Part shown: piece after piece, positions 50,342-55,353 of the stretch
Numbering within the stretch: the stretch's first letter is position 1
Layout: each line of letters opens with the position of its first letter
Origin: Pseudomonas sp. N40(2020)
GTDB lineage: Bacteria > Pseudomonadota > Gammaproteobacteria > Pseudomonadales > Pseudomonadaceae
Length of the DNA: 55,353 bases
Direction of reading: 5' to 3'
NCBI RefSeq assembly: GCF_014472415.1
Contig: NZ_JACSZV010000044.1
Coordinates: 1 to 55,353 of the forward strand
Translations under genes and position numbers: made by a program
Notes under the pieces: generated by a model
Told to the model about the DNA's origin: nothing
Database searches by the model: none
Seen by the model: the letters and a program-made list of their open reading frames with translations, nothing else

Positions 50342-50728
50342 TCAGATCAAGCCTTTCTTCTGCTTGTAATCGCGAACAGCCGCTTTGATAGCGTCTTCAG
50401 CCAATACCGAGCAGTGAATTTTCACTGGTGGCAGGGCCAATTCTTCGGCCAGCTGGGTGTTCTTGATGGTTTCGGCTTCATCCAGGGTCTTGCCCTTCAT
50501 CCACTCGGTGGCGAGGGAGCTGGAAGCGATTGCCGAACCGCAGCCGTAGGTCTTGAACTTGGCGTCTTCGATAACGCCCTGATCGTTGACCTTGATTTGC
50601 AGGCGCATGACATCGCCGCACGCCGGAGCGCCGACCATGCCAGTGCCGACATCCGGGTCTTCCGCGTTCATCTTGCCGACGTTGCGCGGGTTTTCGTAGT
50701 GGTCGATGACCTTTTCGCTGTAAGCCAT
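50342..50728 (-). CDS. iscU: Fe-S cluster scaffold IscU
   Basis: A 128-residue scaffold. Ligand Cys residues are in GAPACGDVM, TYGCGSAIASS and LPPVKIHCSV, and the LPPVK loop is the HscA recognition site. The start MAYSEKVIDHYENPRNVG is canonical. It lies 83 bases after iscS. Confidence 0.98.
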   Translation of the reverse strand: MAYSEKVIDHYENPRNVGKMNAEDPDVGTGMVGAPACGDVMRLQIKVNDQGVIEDAKFKTYGCGSAIASSSLATEWMKGKTLDEAETIKNTQLAEELALPPVKIHCSVLAEDAIKAAVRDYKQKKGLI

Positions 50729-50811
50729 GATGCTTAATCCTCACTCATCAGAGAGTCGCTCTTTAAGCCCTGCAACCGTGGGGCGCAGGGCCGGTTCGCG
50801 GCGACTTGAAA

Positions 50812-52026
50812 TCAGTGTGCCGCCCACTCGATTTTCGAAATGTCGACACCGTCTTTGTACATGTCCCACAGCGGCGACAGAGCGCGCAGCTTGGTAACGG
50901 CCTCGCAGACTTTCTGCGCGGCGTAGTCGATTTCTTCTTCGGTGGTGAAACGGCCGAAGGTGAAGCGGATCGAGCTGTGCGCCAGTTCGTCGTTGCGGCC
51001 CAGGGCGCGCAGTACGTACGAAGGCTCAAGCGATGCCGAGGTGCAGGCGGAACCGGACGAAACCGCCAGATCCTTGAGCGCCATGATCAGCGACTCGCCT
51101 TCAACGTAGTTGAAGCTCAGGTTCAGGTTGTGCGGAACGCGGGCGATCAGGCTGCCGTTGACGTACAGCTCTTCCAGATGCTCGACCTGCTTGTAGAAAC
51201 GGTCGCTCAAGGCTTGGATACGAACGTTTTCAGCAGCCATGTCTTCTTTAGCTACACGGAACGCCTCGCCCATACCAACGATCTGGTGAGTCGCCAGGGT
51301 GCCGGAACGCATGCCACGCTCGTGACCGCCACCGTGCATGGTCGCTTCGATGCGCACACGCGGCTTGCGGCTGACGTACAACGCGCCGATGCCTTTAGGG
51401 CCGTAGGTTTTGTGGGCAGAGAACGACATCATGTCGACTTTCAGCTTCTGCAGGTCGATCTCGACCTTGCCAGTGGACTGAGCAGCGTCAACGTGGAAAA
51501 GGATGCCCTTCGAACGAAGCAGCTCGCCGATGGCGGCGATATCGTTGACGGTACCGATTTCGTTGTTCACGTGCATGGCCGACACGAGGATGGTGTCTTC
51601 GCGCAAAGCGGCTTCGATCATGGCCGGAGTGATCAGACCGTCTTCAGTCGGATCAAGGTAGGTGACTTCAAAACCTTCACGCTCGAGTTGGCGCATGGTG
51701 TCGAGGACAGCCTTGTGCTCGATCTTGGAGGTGATCAGGTGCTTGCCCTTGGAGGCGTAGAAATGTGCCGCACCCTTGATTGCCAGGTTGTTGGACTCGG
51801 TGGCGCCGGACGTCCAGACGATTTCACGCGGATCAGCGTTGACCAGATCGGCCACCTGACGACGAGCGTTTTCGACGGACTCTTCAGCTTTCCAGCCGAA
51901 CACGTGGGAACGGGAAGCCGGGTTACCGAAGTTTCCGTCGACCAGCAGGCATTCACTCATTTTTTGCGCAACGCGCGGATCGACCGGGGTGGTCGCAGAG
52001 TAATCAAGGTAAATCGGCAATTTCAT
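50812..52026 (-). CDS. iscS: Cysteine desulfurase IscS
   Basis: A 404-residue PLP enzyme that takes sulfur from cysteine for Fe-S clusters and tRNA thiolation. PLP Lys lies in SFSAHKTYGPKG (about 203-214), and the persulfide Cys in SSGSACTSASLEPS on the mobile loop (about 325). It lies 50 bases after iscR. Confidence 0.98.
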   Translation of the reverse strand: MKLPIYLDYSATTPVDPRVAQKMSECLLVDGNFGNPASRSHVFGWKAEESVENARRQVADLVNADPREIVWTSGATESNNLAIKGAAHFYASKGKHLITSKIEHKAVLDTMRQLEREGFEVTYLDPTEDGLITPAMIEAALREDTILVSAMHVNNEIGTVNDIAAIGELLRSKGILFHVDAAQSTGKVEIDLQKLKVDMMSFSAHKTYGPKGIGALYVSRKPRVRIEATMHGGGHERGMRSGTLATHQIVGMGEAFRVAKEDMAAENVRIQALSDRFYKQVEHLEELYVNGSLIARVPHNLNLSFNYVEGESLIMALKDLAVSSGSACTSASLEPSYVLRALGRNDELAHSSIRFTFGRFTTEEEIDYAAQKVCEAVTKLRALSPLWDMYKDGVDISKIEWAAH

Positions 52027-52076
52027 GGACTATCTCCTAAATCAGGCTGGCTGGCGTGCCGCTAGCTCTTTGGCTG

Positions 52077-52568
52077 TCATTCGACGGCGGACGCTTCAAT
52101 CTTGTCCAGGCGCGGCGCCTTGCCATTGCAACGACGCTGATCCTGACGCTGGGCTACTTCTTGCACCTCACGGCGAGTCACAAGATCAGCCAAGCTGATA
52201 CCGCTGAGAAATTCGTGAATCTGCAGGCTAAGGTCGCACCACAGGTGATGGGTCAGGCAAGTGTCGCCGGAATGGCAATCGCCTTGGCCCTGGCATTTGG
52301 TAGCATCAACCGATTCGTTAACCGCATCGATCACCTGTGCAACCTGAATGCCCTGCATGTCGCGGGACAACTGGTAGCCACCGCCCGGACCGCGAACACT
52401 GGATACCAGGTTGCTGCGGCGCAGCTTGGCGAAAAGCTGTTCGAGATAGGACAGGGAGATGCCTTGGCGCTCGGAGATATCGGCCAGGGACACCGGCCCG
52501 TGCTGCGCGTGCAACGCCAGGTCGAGCATGGCGGTCACGGCGTATCGGCCTTTTGTAGTCAGTCGCAT
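52077..52568 (-). CDS. iscR: Rrf2-family Fe-S regulator IscR
   Basis: A 163-residue repressor/activator with an N-terminal winged helix-turn-helix (MRLTTKGRYAVTAMLDLALH) and [2Fe-2S] ligands in CQGQGDCHSGDTCL plus a nearby His. Holo-IscR represses its own operon at type 1 sites. A matching site lies just upstream (52637-52656). Confidence 0.97.
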   Translation of the reverse strand: MRLTTKGRYAVTAMLDLALHAQHGPVSLADISERQGISLSYLEQLFAKLRRSNLVSSVRGPGGGYQLSRDMQGIQVAQVIDAVNESVDATKCQGQGDCHSGDTCLTHHLWCDLSLQIHEFLSGISLADLVTRREVQEVAQRQDQRRCNGKAPRLDKIEASAVE

Positions 52569-52600
52569 GGACAGTTACCACGGAGTTCAGAATGAGCGGG

Positions 52601-52629
52601 AGTATGCAATTCCCGAGCATTTAAGTCAA
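52601..52629 (-). promoter_or_regulatory. isc operon promoter
   Basis: On the minus strand, TTGACT (52629-52624), a 17-base spacer and CATACT (52606-52601), the latter preceded by TTG, about 33 bases before the iscR ATG. Confidence 0.7.
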
Positions 52630-52636
52630 CTATAAG

Positions 52637-52656
52637 ACCTAGTGCTTTAGTCGGGT
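52637..52656 (-). promoter_or_regulatory. IscR type 1 binding site
   Basis: The minus strand reads ACCCGACTAAAGCACTAGGT, close to the E. coli type 1 consensus with its CCGACT and AGT half-sites. It is centred upstream of the -35. Confidence 0.65.
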
Positions 52657-52750
52657 TTACCCGCAAAAGAGCGCGCGAATGATATCAGGGTCTGCGGCTT
52701 AATGGCACACCGGTTGCCGGATGTGCCGTGCAGGAGCTGCCGCAGGGGTG

Positions 52751-53527
52751 TCAGCCAGTTTTGGATTCGTCTTTGCCTTTTACACAGGCGAAATCCTCTT
52801 CGCGCAGCTCAGGCAAATCTTTCGCACAGTAATTACTGCCCAGATCCTTCAGTGCGCCGCACATCCCCTCCAGTCGCCCATCCACCGCTTGCAGGTGATC
52901 AAGCAACTGACCGATGGCGCGCGCCACCGGGTCAGGCATGTCTTCGCTGACACCATAGGCATCGAAGCCGATTTTCTCGGCCATGGCCTTGCGCTTGGCG
53001 TCCTGCTCCTCATCGGATTTAACGATGATTCGCCCCGGAATACCCACGACCGTCGCGCCCGGCGGCACCTCCTTGGTCACCACAGCGTTGGAGCCGACCT
53101 TGGCCCCGGCGCCGACAGTGAATGGCCCAAGCACTTTCGCTCCAGCACCGACAACAACACCATCACCCAAGGTCGGATGACGCTTGCCTTTGTTCCAGCT
53201 TGTGCCGCCGAGGGTCACGCCCTGATAGATAGTCACGTCATCGCCAATCTCGGCGGTTTCGCCAATGACGATGCCCATGCCGTGATCAATAAAGAAGCGT
53301 CGACCGACTTTCGCCCCTGGGTGAATCTCGATCCCGGTCAACCAGCGACCAAAGTTCGACACCAGACGCGCCAGCCACTTCAGGTCATTGCGCCACAACA
53401 TCCCGGCCAAGCGATGAATCCAGATCGCGTGCATACCGGGGTAGCAAGTCAGGACTTCAAAAGCGTTACGCGCCGCCGGATCTCGATGGAATACGCTTTG
53501 GATATCTTCACGCAAACGCTCAAACAT
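52751..53527 (-). CDS. cysE: Serine O-acetyltransferase
   Basis: A 258-residue enzyme that makes O-acetylserine, the precursor of cysteine. It has an N-terminal helical domain and a left-handed beta-helix of hexapeptide repeats (about 60-180: IHPGAKVGRRFFIDHGMGIVIG). The family's catalytic Asp/His residues appear in the early helical and IDHG segments. Of two adjacent ATGs, 53527 has better AGGA spacing and gives MFERLRED as in PAO1. It follows trmJ directly and supplies cysteine that IscS needs, a gene order shared with PAO1. Confidence 0.95.
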   Translation of the reverse strand: MFERLREDIQSVFHRDPAARNAFEVLTCYPGMHAIWIHRLAGMLWRNDLKWLARLVSNFGRWLTGIEIHPGAKVGRRFFIDHGMGIVIGETAEIGDDVTIYQGVTLGGTSWNKGKRHPTLGDGVVVGAGAKVLGPFTVGAGAKVGSNAVVTKEVPPGATVVGIPGRIIVKSDEEQDAKRKAMAEKIGFDAYGVSEDMPDPVARAIGQLLDHLQAVDGRLEGMCGALKDLGSNYCAKDLPELREEDFACVKGKDESKTG

Positions 53528-53530
53528 CAT

Positions 53531-54301
53531 TCAGTCCTTCCGTTTCAGAAGCTCACCACGGGCCGCTTTTTGGGTTTCCGTGAGGATGCCACGCAAAATA
53601 TTCATTTCCGCCCGGCTGACCGAGCTGCGTCCGTACAACCGGCGCAGGCGCGCCATCAGGTGCCGCGGCTTCTCAGGATCGAGAAAATCGATGGCGATCA
53701 GCGTCTGCTCCAGATGCTCATAGAATCGCTCCAGCTCATCCATGGTCGCTAGCTCGGCGCTTTTTACCGAAGCCACTTCTTCCTTCTCGATCTTGCTCGG
53801 CTGACCTTGTGCGGCCAGCCATGCCATACGCACTTCATAGCTCAACACCTGCACCGCCGCCCCAAGGTTCAGCGAACTGAACTCAGGATCGGAGGGGATG
53901 TGCACGTGAAAGTGACATCGCTGCAGCTCGTCATTGGTCAGGCCGGAATCTTCACGGCCGAACACCAGTGCAATCTCTGCGCCCTGCCCGGCTTCCTCAA
54001 CCACTTTGGTGCCGCATTCGCGCGGGTCCAGCAGCGGCCAGGGAATACGCCGGTCACGGGCGCTGGTGCCGAGTACCAGATTGCAGCCGACCAAGGCATC
54101 TTCCAAGGTGGCGACAACCTGGGCGTTTTCAAGGATGTCACCGGCACCGGAAGCGCGAGCATCGGCCTCGTGGTGCGGAAACAGGCGCGGCTCGACCAGC
54201 ACCAAGCGCGACAGACCCATGTTTTTCATGGCGCGCGCGGCCCCGCCGATGTTGCCGGGGTGGCTGGTATTGACCAGGACGACACGAATGTTCTGCAGCA
54301 A
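53531..54301 (-). CDS. trmJ: tRNA (cytidine/uridine-2'-O-)-methyltransferase TrmJ
   Basis: A 256-residue SPOUT-class enzyme that 2'-O-methylates nucleotide 32 in the anticodon loop. SPOUT motifs: NTSHPGNIGGAARAMKNMGL (about 11-30), VFGREDSGL (about 113) and SLNLGAAVQVLSYEVR (about 143). The start is TTG 54301; no ATG fits the conserved N-terminus. It is divergent from suhB and immediately upstream of cysE. Confidence 0.92.
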   Translation of the reverse strand: MLQNIRVVLVNTSHPGNIGGAARAMKNMGLSRLVLVEPRLFPHHEADARASGAGDILENAQVVATLEDALVGCNLVLGTSARDRRIPWPLLDPRECGTKVVEEAGQGAEIALVFGREDSGLTNDELQRCHFHVHIPSDPEFSSLNLGAAVQVLSYEVRMAWLAAQGQPSKIEKEEVASVKSAELATMDELERFYEHLEQTLIAIDFLDPEKPRHLMARLRRLYGRSSVSRAEMNILRGILTETQKAARGELLKRKD

Positions 54302-54382
54302 GGGAGGCGCTCTCGGACACAGGAAAGGGGTGCAAATCTTACAGAACAGCCTACCGTTAAGCTATGAAAGCGAACAGCAACC

Positions 54383-54410
54383 TTCACCTGAAGAAAAGTT
54401 CTGATAGAAT
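54383..54410 (+). promoter_or_regulatory. Candidate suhB promoter
   Basis: TTCACC (54383-54388) and TAGAAT (54405-54410) with a 16-base spacer, 36 bases before the suhB ATG. Confidence 0.45.
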
Positions 54411-54446
54411 GCGCGGCTTTCTTTAACAACCTTAGGTGACACATCC

Positions 54447-55265
54447 ATGCAGCCCATGCTGAATATCGCGCTGCGCGCCGCCCGCAGCGCCAGTGAACTG
54501 ATCTTCCGCTCCATCGAGCGCCTGGATACCATCAAGGTCGACGAAAAAGACGCCAAGGATTATGTATCCGAGGTGGATCGCGCCGCCGAACAGAAAATCA
54601 TCGACGCGCTGCGCAAGGCTTACCCGAACCACTCGATCCGTGGTGAAGAGACTGGCCTGCACGCCGGTACCGGCATCGAAGGCGAAGAATACCTGTGGAT
54701 CATCGATCCGCTGGACGGCACCACCAACTTCCTGCGCGGCATTCCACACTTTGCTGTCAGCATCGCCTGCAAATACCGTGGTCGCCTGGAACACGCTGTT
54801 GTTCTGGACCCGGTTCGCCAGGAAGAATTCACCGCCAGCCGTGGTCGCGGCGCGCAACTGAACGGTCGTCGCCTGCGCGTCAGCGGTCGCACCAGCCTCG
54901 ACGGCGCCCTGCTGGGTACCGGCTTCCCGTTCCGTGACGATCAGATGGACAACCTCGACAACTACCTGGGCATGTTCCGCGCCCTGGTCGGCCAGACTGC
55001 CGGCATCCGTCGCGCCGGTTCGGCCAGCCTGGACCTGGCCTATGTGGCTGCCGGTCGTTTCGATGCATTCTGGGAGTCGGGCCTGTCCGAGTGGGACATG
55101 GCTGCAGGCGCCCTGCTGATTCAAGAAGCTGGCGGCCTGGTGAGCGACTTCACCGGCGGTCACGACTTCCTTGAAAAAGGCCATATCGTTGCCGGCAACA
55201 CCAAATGCTTCAAGGCAGTGCTGACGGCGATCCAGCCGCACCTGCCAGCCTCGCTGAAGCGCTAA
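54447..55265 (+). CDS. suhB: Inositol-1-monophosphatase family protein SuhB
   Basis: A 272-residue Mg2+-dependent phosphatase. Metal-binding motifs are SIRGEETG (near residue 68), WIIDPLDGTTNF (near 85) and the late SEWDMAAGALL. In gamma-proteobacteria SuhB also joins the rRNA transcription antitermination complex and, in P. aeruginosa, affects virulence regulators. It is the only plus-strand gene in the right part of the window and has its own promoter and terminator. Confidence 0.96.
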   Translation: MQPMLNIALRAARSASELIFRSIERLDTIKVDEKDAKDYVSEVDRAAEQKIIDALRKAYPNHSIRGEETGLHAGTGIEGEEYLWIIDPLDGTTNFLRGIPHFAVSIACKYRGRLEHAVVLDPVRQEEFTASRGRGAQLNGRRLRVSGRTSLDGALLGTGFPFRDDQMDNLDNYLGMFRALVGQTAGIRRAGSASLDLAYVAAGRFDAFWESGLSEWDMAAGALLIQEAGGLVSDFTGGHDFLEKGHIVAGNTKCFKAVLTAIQPHLPASLKR

Positions 55266-55280
55266 GCTTCTCGCGAAACG

Positions 55281-55310
55281 AAAAAAAGCACCCTTCGGGG
55301 TGCTTTTTTT
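55281..55310 (+). terminator. suhB terminator
   Basis: GCACCC-TTCG-GGGTGC stem with an A run before and a T run after. Confidence 0.95.
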
Positions 55311-55332
55311 ATGCCAAAGATTCAACACACTC

Positions 55333-55353
55333 CCTGTAGGAGCTGCCGAAGGC
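55333..55353. repeat. Half REPIN at the right window edge
   Basis: Exact reverse complement of bases 1-21 and the 5' arm of the GTAGGAGCTGCCGAAGGC family. Confidence 0.85.

Noticed and set aside
1..55353. A terminal inverted repeat suggesting a transposon or linear element spanning the window
   Set aside because: The 21 bases are a REPIN arm found in other copies inside the window, and the content between is ordinary chromosomal housekeeping.
1..55353. CRISPR arrays, rRNA, tRNA, prophage or insertion sequences
   Set aside because: No regularly spaced direct repeats, no recognisable tRNA or rRNA sequence, and no transposase or phage structural gene was seen; repeats present are REPINs and MITE-like elements.

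Overview
The window reads as a chromosomal segment of a fluorescent Pseudomonas (P. fluorescens/koreensis type). It is GC-rich with Pseudomonas codon use. It carries typical Pseudomonas REPIN repeats (convergent GTAGGAGCTGCCGAAGG and CGCGAGCAGGCTCGCTCC arms) and a long housekeeping run whose order matches the P. aeruginosa PAO1 block from about PA3767 to PA3818, as I recall it. The first and last 21 bases are exact reverse complements and are halves of one REPIN family, so the window is probably a whole assembly contig that broke in repeats at both ends.

Layout. 1-2.8 kb: accessory DNA with two near-identical DUF6124 small-protein genes, each behind a conserved structured leader, mixed with REPINs, a MITE-like repeat, an unknown small gene and a gene remnant. 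2.8-8.3 kb: a Lon-family protease (asrA-like) behind a heat-shock type promoter, a chagasin-type lipoprotein (icp), a YhhN membrane protein, and cmoA-cmoB for tRNA wobble modification. 8.5-10.4 kb: tadA and the multicopper oxidase cumA (minus strand). 10.5-18.7 kb: a trehalose PTS cluster, made of a Cys-less EIIB-like protein, a fused EIIA-HPr-EI, a LamB-type porin, trehalose-6-phosphate hydrolase and trehalose EIIBC, all on the minus strand and divergent from treR. 18.8-25.3 kb: two tandem proteins of about 1,030 residues resembling Pseudomonas dermonecrotic/membrane-targeted effector toxins. 25.3-28.5 kb: guaA and guaB. 28.6-35.4 kb: an unknown zinc-ribbon protein, a TSUP permease with a divergent LysR regulator, xseA, an M23 peptidase and leuA with a leader peptide. 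35.4-54.3 kb, all minus strand: an omega-amidase/aminotransferase pair, then der, bamB, yfgM, hisS, ispG, rodZ, pilW, rlmN, ndk, the full isc iron-sulfur operon, cysE and trmJ. 54.4-55.3 kb: suhB.

How the genes work together. Trehalose crosses the outer membrane through the porin. EIIBC then phosphorylates it on import, with phosphate from the fused EI-HPr-EIIA, and TreC cleaves trehalose-6-phosphate. TreR probably acts at two identical palindromes around the treP promoter, and A-rich Hfq/Crc-type motifs lie in the treP leader and at the porin start. In PAO1, cumA and guaA are neighbours as far as I recall, so the trehalose cluster plus toxin pair (about 15 kb) looks like inserted or lineage-specific DNA.

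Most unusual points: (1) the tandem toxin-like genes have lost the His/Glu residues expected at the catalytic motifs of the C-terminal domain; (2) the duplication unit ends inside the last codons of guaA, leaving a second copy of that end between the toxins; (3) both DUF6124 genes share a leader that folds as a three-way junction with only G.U-compatible changes in its long stem; (4) the EIIB-like protein has Ala in place of its phosphorylatable Cys.
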